A DNA stretch of 10,477 bases from Bacteroidales bacterium (GTDB taxonomy: Bacteria; Bacteroidota; Bacteroidia; Bacteroidales; UBA4417): assembly GCA_025350385.1 (NCBI GenBank), contig JANXXZ010000523.1:1-10477 (forward strand), written 5' to 3'. A program made the translations under genes and the position numbers. The notes beneath the pieces are model-generated. The model had not been told where the DNA came from. It ran no database searches and worked only from the letters and a program-made list of their open reading frames with translations. How positions within the stretch are numbered: position 1 is the stretch's first letter; every line of letters begins with the position of its first letter. Below, in pieces: positions 1 through 7,401 of the stretch.

Positions 1-199
1 ATTTGGTTTGATTTTGGATATCGAAAACCGGTAAATCATAATTTGGATGCCGGGGTGACGAATAACCAATAATTCATAGCCAATACTGATTCCTTGTTGC
101 ATATGACAGTAGTTGTATGGTTATTCCTTTCGATTCGATAATAGAAAGACGTGATCAATTCCGGTCATTCAAAAATATTAACTCATAAAGATCAAACCA
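1..199. other. Non-coding leader region upstream of pepT
   Basis: No plausible coding region is seen on either strand. The stretch is AT-rich and holds a short direct repeat (CCAATA at 66-71 and 80-85). It should contain the pepT promoter. A weak candidate is TTG at 94-96 followed 19 nt later by TATGGTTA at 116-123, which matches the Bacteroidota -7 consensus TAnnTTTG poorly, so I do not call it. The 3' end of an unseen neighbour may lie just left of the window. Confidence 0.5.
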
Positions 200-1426
200 A
201 TGAAAGAACTAATTCTCAACCGTTTCCTCAACTATATCAGCATCGACACCCAGAGTGACGACAGTTCCGAAAGCATTCCCAGCACTCCCAAACAATTTGA
301 CCTGCTGAAGAAGCTGCATGATGAACTGAAAGCCTGGGGACTGCAGGATGTGAGCCTGGATGAATTTGGCTATGTGATGGCTACCCTGCCTTCAAATACT
401 ACTAAAAAAGTGCCGGTCATCGGTTTCATTTCCCATGTGGACACGGCGCCTGATATGAGTGGGGCCGACATAAAGCCGAAAATCGTTGAGAATTATGACG
501 GGGAACCTATCCTGCTGAATGCAGATCTCGGACTCAGCCTTTCACCGGCCTACTTCTCTGAAATGACTGAATACCTCGGCCAGACCCTGATTGTTACCGA
601 CGGCACCACCCTGCTTGGAGCGGATGATAAAGCCGGTGTAACCGAGATCATGGCTGCGGTTGAATACCTGGTCGCACACCCGGAAATTGAACACGGAACC
701 CTGAAAATAGGCTTTACTCCCGACGAGGAGATTGGCAGGGGTGTGGATAAATTTGATGTGAAGAAATTCGGGGCCGATTTTGCCTATACTATGGATGGCG
801 GAGGGGTCGGCGAACTGGAATATGAAAACTTCAATGCGGCCAGTGGCAAGGTTTTTATCCAGGGCAGGAATATCCATCCCGGTTATGCCAAAAATAAAAT
901 GATGAATGCCATCCTCATGGCCATGGAATTCAATGCATTGCTTCCGATAAACGAACGTCCCGAATTCACCCAGGATTATGAGGGATTCTTTCACCTGATC
1001 AAGATGGAAGGTTCTGTGGAAAAGGCAAGCATTCAATACATTATCCGCGATCATGATAAATCTAAGTTCGAACAGAAGAAGGCATTATTCCTTCAATGCG
1101 TCGATTTCATGAACCAGCGTTACGGGGACAAGACGTTCACACCTGAAGTAAAGGACCAGTACTACAACATGCGCGAAATGGTGGAACCGGTTTACCATGT
1201 GGTTGCCACTGCCCAGGAAGCTATGGAACAACTGGGAATTGTACCGAAGGTGGTTCCCATCCGCGGCGGTACCGATGGCGCCCGCTTAAGTTATATGGGA
1301 TTGCCCTGCCCCAACATATTTGCAGGCGGACATAATTTCCATGGAAAATTCGAGTATGTACCGCTCGAATCGATGGTGAAGGCTACACAGGTGATCCTCA
1401 AAATAGTGGAATTATACACGGCCTGA
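200..1426 (+). CDS. pepT: Peptidase T (tripeptide aminopeptidase)
   Basis: Cytosolic zinc metallopeptidase of family M20B that removes the N-terminal residue from tripeptides, in the last step of peptide breakdown. The protein is 408 residues, the normal length for PepT. The di-zinc site of the family is complete: His79 and Asp81 in SHVDTAPD, Asp142 in GADDKAG, Glu176-Glu177 in TPDEEIG (the first is the general base), Asp199 in TMDGGG and His378 in AGGHNFHG. The lid or dimerisation domain, with QGRNIHPG near 221-228, lies between the two halves of the catalytic domain, and GGTDGARLS (356-364) is also typical. The ATG at 200 begins the usual MKE-LLNRF-like start; no Shine-Dalgarno sequence is seen, as is normal in Bacteroidota. 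Its TGA abuts the stop codon of the convergent secreted-protein gene with no intervening base. It appears monocistronic. The assignment is very secure. Confidence 0.97.
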   Translation: MKELILNRFLNYISIDTQSDDSSESIPSTPKQFDLLKKLHDELKAWGLQDVSLDEFGYVMATLPSNTTKKVPVIGFISHVDTAPDMSGADIKPKIVENYDGEPILLNADLGLSLSPAYFSEMTEYLGQTLIVTDGTTLLGADDKAGVTEIMAAVEYLVAHPEIEHGTLKIGFTPDEEIGRGVDKFDVKKFGADFAYTMDGGGVGELEYENFNAASGKVFIQGRNIHPGYAKNKMMNAILMAMEFNALLPINERPEFTQDYEGFFHLIKMEGSVEKASIQYIIRDHDKSKFEQKKALFLQCVDFMNQRYGDKTFTPEVKDQYYNMREMVEPVYHVVATAQEAMEQLGIVPKVVPIRGGTDGARLSYMGLPCPNIFAGGHNFHGKFEYVPLESMVKATQVILKIVELYTA

Positions 1427-4207
1427 TCAGTGCCGGATTACCAGCTTCCGGGCAACATATCCCTTCCTATCGAGGATGAATTGCATCGTGTAAATACCTG
1501 AAGGATAGTTACTTGTATTTAAACTGTACAAATCAGTTCCTTTAACCCACTTCTTCTCCACAAGCTGGCCGGATGAATTGTAGATTTCAATTTCAGCAGT
1601 ATTTCCGTTTAACTCAATCAAAACCTTCTTATCGGCCGGGTTAGGCGCAAGTTTCATTCCTGCATTAGCTGTCTCTCCCAAGTTACTCCATTTGGGGATT
1701 TTCTGTTTATTGGAAGGCACCGACTCGCCTTCATCATAAATGGCTGTAACGTGATAATAATAGTCGTCAGCTCTGCTAATATTGTATTCAATAAACTGGT
1801 TAGTTTGAGCTGAAACAGTTCCTATCAGTAACCAGGGAGTAAGTGAATCAGGCTGTCCGGGATAGGGATCGATTGAACGCTGATGATAGATATTGAATCC
1901 AAGCAGTGCCGAAGGACTATAAGCAGGATCTTCGACAGGCGCAGGCTCCAGTGGAGAAATTTGGGAATTAGCCCCACTTGAAAAGGTCAATTGACTGGTT
2001 GATCCGAGAGTACCGGTATCGGTTGAAGCAGGTCCATAAACAATTTCAGAATGATCGCCATACACCACTGCATGAGCTCTGAGCAGAAAAACGCAGGGAG
2101 CATATCCAAAATCACTGAGATGTGCCCAGGTTGTGCCATCGAAATACCAGCCATAGTTGGCAGCCGCATTCGGGCCATTTTCATCCGACCCAAGGTAATT
2201 GGTATTCCCTGCCAGCATATTCCAGTGAGCCATCGCATAAAATACATCCGTGAAGGGCACTTCAGGTAATTGTATAGTTTGCCATGAATCTGCGTCAGGG
2301 ACAAACGGAACAGACGAGAATGTTAGGTTTCGATTCGCGTCAAAAATATCAATGGACAACGGCTCAATTCCTGAACTTGCATTGAATTGCCAGTAAAGCT
2401 CAATGGATTTCAGCACTCCTGTTTTATTCACACTGAATTCATTTCCCAGCCAGCTCTCATACCCGGGATTTATGGCCCAGCCGTTTTCCATGGAGTTGTC
2501 ATCCAGAATAAAATCCTCTACCAACCCATTACCTTGTGGGAACTCCCATGTAAGTATGACATCGTCTTTTTCAGGCCATCCAGTTAGGCTGGCATCCAGC
2601 CCTGTCGGCGGATATAAGGCTAATTGGCTATATACCTTGATGCTATCAATACGCCAGATTTCAGAATAATTAGAGAAGGTTCCAGCCACCCTGAAACGGA
2701 TCCTGAATGCCCGGTGAATAGCATTATATGTGATATCATTTTTTTTGTGTTTAAAATTTAAATTGCCATTATTGATTATCGAATCGACCTTTTTCCAGGC
2801 TGTTCCATTCCATATTTCGACATAAAGGCTTTTATTTGTTGAAGTGATTAAATCTTCCTTTTCTACATCATATTCGAGGAAAATATGGTACGGAGTTGTA
2901 GTTGTAATAGTGGTTGAATTTATCCAGTAGCTTTCAAGAAACCGGTCATAAGCAGCAATCCCCGCCGGGGCATCAAACCGGGCTGAAGGAGGCGGATTAC
3001 CTTCCTGGTTATCAATGCTCCAACCTTGTTGAGTTGTCCAATTCCCTGCATTGAAATCTCCACTGTCCCAGTTTTCAGTGAACGGCAGCGTATAACCATA
3101 GGCATGGTATAGTGTGTCGGGACCGGCTGCCAAAGATTCACCGAATGTTCCCGGGAATCCGTAAGGACCAAGATCATAAACCGCCGAAACAGTATAACGT
3201 TGCAGCCCGATATAGGAAGAAAGTTCTATATCCGTCGTCTGGCTTCCGCAGGAAAAGAGTATACTGTCATTCCGGTAAATGTTGAAAGAAACCAGGTTTG
3301 TCGGTACAGCTCCTGCGATACTGTCGAAAGGAGCGTTCCAGATAAGATGTACCAGGTTGCTGTCTGATGAAGTCTGCAACCCGGATGGCGGGATCAGGTA
3401 GGCAGAAATGAAGTCAACGGAATCATAGGGTGAAACACCTTGATCATATACAGCCGCTACCTTTAAACTGGCAGTATCTCCATACTGTAGCATACCTGAA
3501 GGAATCTGGCAGTGAGTATCCGGGGTGGTCAGGAATATGGAATCATCCAGGGCGCATTGATAGGCTGAAACGCCGGTACTATCGGAGTAAACCAGCACAT
3601 CATCCACCGCCCAGCCGGTTCCCCACAGTCCGGCATCATCGGCATGAAAGGCAAGTTTTACGGATGAGAATCCACCCGTTCCTGAATAGGCAGACAGATC
3701 GAGGTCAACCTGTTTCCAACTGCTATCACCGGCAACAGTAAATATAGGGGTCCAAAGGGTTCCCCCGTCAAGACTTATTTCAACATAGGCCATTTGTCCG
3801 TATTCACCTGTATAAAAGCTCTGGAAACTTAGATGACAGCGCGGACAAGCCTCCAGGTTCAGCAACGGAGTTACCAGGTAATCGCAGCAACCGTTGTTAT
3901 TTTGCCCGGCAGCATCATCATTGGCTATGGTATAGTATGAATGACCAGGAATTGGAAAGTATTGAGAACCTCCATAGTTTGCCCTATGCCAGCCAACACC
4001 CTGCGTGGTGGAATTCCAGCCGGCAGGCGGAAAAACCGGGGATTCGAAATCCTGCTTCAGCAACACATTTCTTGGCGCTTCCCAGCTTGCTTCCAAGGTT
4101 GAAGAGTTAACCTGAAGGGCCCGGGCTGGCAAGAACGTTTGTGCTTTAACCGGAAATACCATCAGGCTGAGGATCATCCACGAAGTGAATACGAATAAGT
4201 TTTTCAT
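1427..4207 (-). CDS. Secreted multi-domain T9SS cargo protein (choice-of-anchor J / cleaved-adhesin-like)
   Basis: Large predicted cell-surface or released protein of 926 residues. I start it at the ATG at 4207; an in-frame GTG at 4216 would add three residues (MSP) before the signal peptide and is less likely. Numbering below uses the ATG start. A Sec signal peptide covers about residues 1-23, ending VKAQ. A first beta-sandwich (about 50-208) has the NNGCCDYLVTP and GWAVDDVLVY signatures of choice-of-anchor J / cleaved-adhesin domains. A fibronectin III-like unit (273-345) follows, then a second sandwich (about 374-527, PFTENWDSG to WRIDSIKVYS), a third (about 555-715, with GNEFSV and FYAMAHW), another Fn3-like unit (765-835) and a type A Por sorting domain (about 850-926: LAPNPADKK, NYPSGIYT, ARKLVIRH). 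The sorting tail indicates export by the type IX system and surface attachment or release. No protease or glycosidase active site is seen, so adhesion or substrate binding is inference. It is a paralog of the next gene upstream on the same strand. Confidence 0.9.
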   Translation of the reverse strand: MKNLFVFTSWMILSLMVFPVKAQTFLPARALQVNSSTLEASWEAPRNVLLKQDFESPVFPPAGWNSTTQGVGWHRANYGGSQYFPIPGHSYYTIANDDAAGQNNNGCCDYLVTPLLNLEACPRCHLSFQSFYTGEYGQMAYVEISLDGGTLWTPIFTVAGDSSWKQVDLDLSAYSGTGGFSSVKLAFHADDAGLWGTGWAVDDVLVYSDSTGVSAYQCALDDSIFLTTPDTHCQIPSGMLQYGDTASLKVAAVYDQGVSPYDSVDFISAYLIPPSGLQTSSDSNLVHLIWNAPFDSIAGAVPTNLVSFNIYRNDSILFSCGSQTTDIELSSYIGLQRYTVSAVYDLGPYGFPGTFGESLAAGPDTLYHAYGYTLPFTENWDSGDFNAGNWTTQQGWSIDNQEGNPPPSARFDAPAGIAAYDRFLESYWINSTTITTTTPYHIFLEYDVEKEDLITSTNKSLYVEIWNGTAWKKVDSIINNGNLNFKHKKNDITYNAIHRAFRIRFRVAGTFSNYSEIWRIDSIKVYSQLALYPPTGLDASLTGWPEKDDVILTWEFPQGNGLVEDFILDDNSMENGWAINPGYESWLGNEFSVNKTGVLKSIELYWQFNASSGIEPLSIDIFDANRNLTFSSVPFVPDADSWQTIQLPEVPFTDVFYAMAHWNMLAGNTNYLGSDENGPNAAANYGWYFDGTTWAHLSDFGYAPCVFLLRAHAVVYGDHSEIVYGPASTDTGTLGSTSQLTFSSGANSQISPLEPAPVEDPAYSPSALLGFNIYHQRSIDPYPGQPDSLTPWLLIGTVSAQTNQFIEYNISRADDYYYHVTAIYDEGESVPSNKQKIPKWSNLGETANAGMKLAPNPADKKVLIELNGNTAEIEIYNSSGQLVEKKWVKGTDLYSLNTSNYPSGIYTMQFILDRKGYVARKLVIRH

Positions 4208-4273
4208 AGGTGACACAGATTAAAATATTATGGATTACTTCATTTTATAAAAGCTTTATTTTCAATAATTTAA

Positions 4274-4390
4274 ATCACCTCCTTGCTAAGGACACGGAGA
4301 GACACTGAGAAAGAAGCGGAAAGCTGACACACAGGGTATTCGGGTTATAAAAACCCCTCAGTGGTTCTATGTGCCCTATGTGCCTGTGTG
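4274..4390. repeat. Degenerate short-period repeat patch between the two secreted-protein genes
   Basis: Most of the 196-bp gap between the paralogs holds short-period repetition. GACACGGAGA and GACACTGAGA lie head to tail at 4291-4310 (one mismatch). CTATGTGCC is repeated exactly at 4367-4375 and 4376-4384, followed by TGTGTGGTTA. CACTGAG at 4303-4309 and CTCAGTG at 4357-4363 make the two halves inverted relative to each other. The style (CACAGAG- or CACTGAG-like periods) resembles dispersed intergenic repeats I recall from several bacterial phyla; that link is from memory. A 5-bp stem (GGGTT/AACCC, 4342-4356) is too weak to call a terminator. Confidence 0.6.
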
Positions 4391-4403
4391 GTTATTTATT
4401 CCA

Positions 4404-7142
4404 TCAATGCTGAACCATAATCTTTTGACATACCGAACTCCCGTCATCACCAGTGAACCTCACAATATAGGTCCCGGGGGAATAGTGTGATGTATCAAGG
4501 ATCATAACCGGCCGGCCAGTCAGTTCAAAGTGCTCCATCTCCATCCCTGTGATGCTGAAAATCTTTCCATGGCTGTACTTCTTATCCAGTTCAAGACGAA
4601 CCCATTTATCGGCGGGGTTGGGAAAGACCTTCAGGTTGCCGGTTTTCAGTTCCGAAAGTCCCACATATATGCAATCCCAGGCTGAAGCAGCGATTGTGGT
4701 TTCTCCGGTGGCAAAGATCATGGAAATCCCATATTCATAGCAATTGGTAAAATTATTGCTGAGGTCGCGATCAAGAAACTGGCAGATATTTGCGGGAGTG
4801 GTTCCGATCCATTCCCAGTCTCCTGAATCGTTATTACTCCCCGGAGGATAAGCAGAATAGCCCCGCCTGTAAATGGAATAACCGAGGGTGTCGCAGGGCA
4901 ACTGAACACTTGCCGACTTCGACGGTTTATAGGAGTCTTTATTCGCATTCTTTCCCTTTGGCAAGGAACTACTTTGATTCTTTAAGTCTGATACCTTAGC
5001 AGAAGGGTTGAGAGAAATTCCTTTATCATAACCCACCAGGGCTTTTGCGCGTACCATAAAAATCCCGGGCTGCATTCCTGCTTCGGAAATTCTGTTCCAT
5101 GATGATCCATCAAATACCCAGGAATAACCAGCCGGTACATTGGGACCATTGGTATCAATCCCCAGTTCATCGGAAAATCCGGTGGTTTGTATGTGCAACA
5201 TGGCATAAAAAGTCTGGCTGAAGGGAATATCCGGAAGGTAAACATCCGTCCAGTCATTGTTTACCGGTACAAAGGGATCAGAAGATCCTGTGTAATTCTT
5301 ATTCTGATCAAAAATGTCGATGGTGTAGGTTGCGGAAGACCCGGGTATGCCAGCTATATAAACAGAAGCCTGCTGCAAAACCAAGGTTTCTGTGACAGGG
5401 AATTCATTCCCCAACCAAATTTCCCCAGGCTGATCCTTCCCCAGTTGATCTTCCGATGAACCATCGTCCAATATGTATTTCATCGTATTGATCTGGTGAG
5501 GTTCCCAGCTGATAAGCATATCATTTTCAGTGTTTCCCTGGCGCTGAACACTGATATCAAAATAATTCGGATATTTATAAATCGGTACATAAACATGAAT
5601 ATTATCGATATTCCAGGTTACCCCATTTCCGGAGCCACTACAAACAAAAAGTACCCTGAAGTTGGTTCCCCTGATAAGGGAAACAATCAGTTTATGTTCC
5701 ATTTGCCAATCGAAGCTGCCATCATTCGTGTATTCAGCCACCGTAAAGGTTTGGCTGCCATCCGAAACCTGGACGCTTAGTTTTTCGGTACCTGATGCGT
5801 TCAAATCCTGCAAACGGATATGATAATCGAGAAAGACATCCGCACTCGAACATTCTGTGATCCCGGTAGCATCAACATACCAGCTGGCGAGTGTGTCCTG
5901 GTAAATGGCCCTTCCCGGGGGAGGCGTAAACTTAACGGAGTGAGCATCATTCCCCGCCTGGCCGTCAATTGCCCAGCCGGGACCGGCAGTCCATTTATTC
6001 AGCCCAAACTGCCCGGAAATCCAATCCTCCTCGAACGGAAAGTCAAATCCGCTGTCCACATAGCCACATGCGCTAACTTTATAGGATTCTGTCCATCCGG
6101 GAAGGCCAACCGGTGTCAGGTCATAAACTGCCGTCAGGGCAATACAGCCTTGACCTACAGCACAATAGAGTTTATACGAAGTGTCCGAAACAGCAAGAGT
6201 ATCAATAAATACATCATTGATATACAGATTGTAATGAACCAGCGGCAGTGAAAGTGAAATAGTATCCGGTGCTGTCCAGGTAAACAGTATGGAATCTCCT
6301 ATTGCGATACCAGAAAGATTTTGAGGTGGTTGTTTGTAAAGGTCAGTAAAGGACTGGCATGCAAAATTGTTAGTCATGTTCGGATAATTTGCCTGTATGC
6401 AACAGGTGTAATAATGAGCATATAACATCATGGACGGAAAATATTGCCAAAACGTATTCGTGGTAACTCCAACCATTGAGCCATCAAGATAAACCGAATA
6501 TCCGGTAACTCCGATGCTATCAGATTTAACGTTGACATCATCCACCGCCCATCCAGAGGCCTGTAAACCCTGATCATCCGCATGAAAGGCGAACCGAACG
6601 GAGGATAGTCCACCAGGACCGGAATATGAGGAGAGGTCAATGTTTATCTCTTTCCAGATGGGATATGGACTGAGCGTATCCAGGTTACTCCAGGTGACCC
6701 CGTTATCGGTACTCATTTCCACATAGGCCTTTTGCATGTAATTCCCTGGAAAGAAACTCTGGAAACTCAGGTGGTAACCAGGATAAGCCGTGAGATCCAG
6801 TACCGGTGATACCAGGTAATCGCAGCAGCCGTTATTGGTAGTCCCTGCGGAACCATCATTGGTGAGCATATATTGTGTGTGAACAGGGATGGGAATCAGG
6901 CCTAACATCCCGTCACTTGCCAGGTCCCAGCCTTGTCCCTGGGAAGTATGCTGCCAGTTGGCAGGAAGTATATCCGCTTCAAAGTTTTCGTCCAGTAAAT
7001 TGCTTTCCGGCGCATCCCAGGTAGCCAGCACGGTCATCGGATCGATCTGCAGGTTTGTGGGTGGAAGTGGTACCTGCGCCAGGGAAACCTGGCTGCTGAA
7101 TAATAAAACGGTCAATAAAATGAGTGCGTAGATTTTGATCAT
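4404..7142 (-). CDS. Secreted multi-domain T9SS cargo protein, paralog of the adjacent gene
   Basis: Predicted surface or secreted protein of 912 residues starting at an ATG at 7142. A Sec signal peptide spans about 1-23, ending VSLAQ. The domain order parallels the neighbouring paralog. A first choice-of-anchor J / cleaved-adhesin-like sandwich covers 48-207 (NNGCCDYLVSP at 103-113, GWAVDDVNV at 197-205), then an Fn3-like unit (272-345), a second sandwich (366-520, FPFEEDWISG to WNIDNIHVYV) and a third (522-702, GNEFPV and FYAMLH). A Ser/Lys-rich linker (about 712-747) follows, then an Fn3-like unit (750-825) and a type A Por sorting domain (836-912: VFPNPADKW, HYSPGTYIVRF, final KIMVQH). 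It should be exported by Sec and the T9SS. No catalytic motif is visible, so its ligand is unknown. It has more cysteines than its paralog outside domain 1, including a second CC pair at 247-248. The 196-bp gap means it could still be cotranscribed with the downstream paralog. Confidence 0.9.
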   Translation of the reverse strand: MIKIYALILLTVLLFSSQVSLAQVPLPPTNLQIDPMTVLATWDAPESNLLDENFEADILPANWQHTSQGQGWDLASDGMLGLIPIPVHTQYMLTNDGSAGTTNNGCCDYLVSPVLDLTAYPGYHLSFQSFFPGNYMQKAYVEMSTDNGVTWSNLDTLSPYPIWKEINIDLSSYSGPGGLSSVRFAFHADDQGLQASGWAVDDVNVKSDSIGVTGYSVYLDGSMVGVTTNTFWQYFPSMMLYAHYYTCCIQANYPNMTNNFACQSFTDLYKQPPQNLSGIAIGDSILFTWTAPDTISLSLPLVHYNLYINDVFIDTLAVSDTSYKLYCAVGQGCIALTAVYDLTPVGLPGWTESYKVSACGYVDSGFDFPFEEDWISGQFGLNKWTAGPGWAIDGQAGNDAHSVKFTPPPGRAIYQDTLASWYVDATGITECSSADVFLDYHIRLQDLNASGTEKLSVQVSDGSQTFTVAEYTNDGSFDWQMEHKLIVSLIRGTNFRVLFVCSGSGNGVTWNIDNIHVYVPIYKYPNYFDISVQRQGNTENDMLISWEPHQINTMKYILDDGSSEDQLGKDQPGEIWLGNEFPVTETLVLQQASVYIAGIPGSSATYTIDIFDQNKNYTGSSDPFVPVNNDWTDVYLPDIPFSQTFYAMLHIQTTGFSDELGIDTNGPNVPAGYSWVFDGSSWNRISEAGMQPGIFMVRAKALVGYDKGISLNPSAKVSDLKNQSSSLPKGKNANKDSYKPSKSASVQLPCDTLGYSIYRRGYSAYPPGSNNDSGDWEWIGTTPANICQFLDRDLSNNFTNCYEYGISMIFATGETTIAASAWDCIYVGLSELKTGNLKVFPNPADKWVRLELDKKYSHGKIFSITGMEMEHFELTGRPVMILDTSHYSPGTYIVRFTGDDGSSVCQKIMVQH

Positions 7143-7323
7143 GGTAATATAATTAATAATGAAAAAGTGGTAATCAGGTAAAAGCGAGTAAAATGACAGC
7201 TGAAGGAGTATAAATCAGATTTCGCTACATATAAGACAACTGAGAAGGGTTTTACCCCTACAGACGGGAAAAATAAAGTTGAAATTACAGGGGAGAAAAG
7301 GATTTGAAAGACAAAAGATAAAT

Positions 7324-7351
7324 GCAAAATGCAAATAGCAAAATGCAAATA
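7324..7351. repeat. 14-bp exact tandem repeat (two copies)
   Basis: GCAAAATGCAAATA occurs head to tail at 7324-7337 and 7338-7351, followed by a partial third copy (GCAAA). It lies in the gap between the secreted-protein gene and the Fe-S protein gene, directly beside a second, different tandem unit. A 14-bp period is not a multiple of three, which speaks against coding. Confidence 0.85.
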
Positions 7352-7361
7352 GCAAAGGGTT

Positions 7362-7401
7362 AAATCAAAAATCCGAAATCAAAAATCAAAAATCCGAAAT
7401 C
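7362..7401. repeat. 19-bp repeat, two copies at 21-bp period, overlapping the end of the Fe-S gene
   Basis: AAATCAAAAATCCGAAATC is present exactly at 7362-7380 and 7383-7401, separated by two A residues. Read on the minus strand, the second copy supplies the last codons (Ile-Ser-Asp-Phe) and the TGA stop of the Fe-S protein gene. The stop triplet is at 7386-7388. Two copies with a 2-bp gap do not make a CRISPR array. Confidence 0.85.

Noticed and set aside
542..1054. 170-codon open frame antisense to pepT
   Set aside because: It lies wholly within pepT on the opposite strand, the protein has no recognisable features, and pepT is complete and conserved.
4208..4216. GTG start three codons before the ATG of the 926-residue secreted protein
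   Set aside because: ATG at 4207 gives a standard signal peptide (Met-Lys-Asn then hydrophobic core). The GTG adds only Met-Ser-Pro.
4342..4356. Hairpin GGGTT/AACCC as a terminator for the upstream secreted-protein gene
   Set aside because: The stem is only 5 bp, there is no following U tract in the transcribed direction, and it lies about 50 bp past the stop inside a repeat patch.
7247..7257. Small palindrome GGGT-TTT-ACCC in the gap before the 912-residue protein gene
   Set aside because: Four base pairs with a 3-nt loop is expected by chance; there is no associated promoter or U tract.
7139..7348. 69-codon minus-strand open frame with a hydrophobic start
   Set aside because: Its first residues are read from the 14-bp tandem repeat and its end overlaps the start of the secreted-protein gene. 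The hydrophobicity comes from T-rich sequence; no start signal or homology is apparent.
7362..7401. Possible CRISPR array
   Set aside because: Only two copies, 19 bp each, separated by two bases; there is no spacer of normal length and no cas gene nearby.
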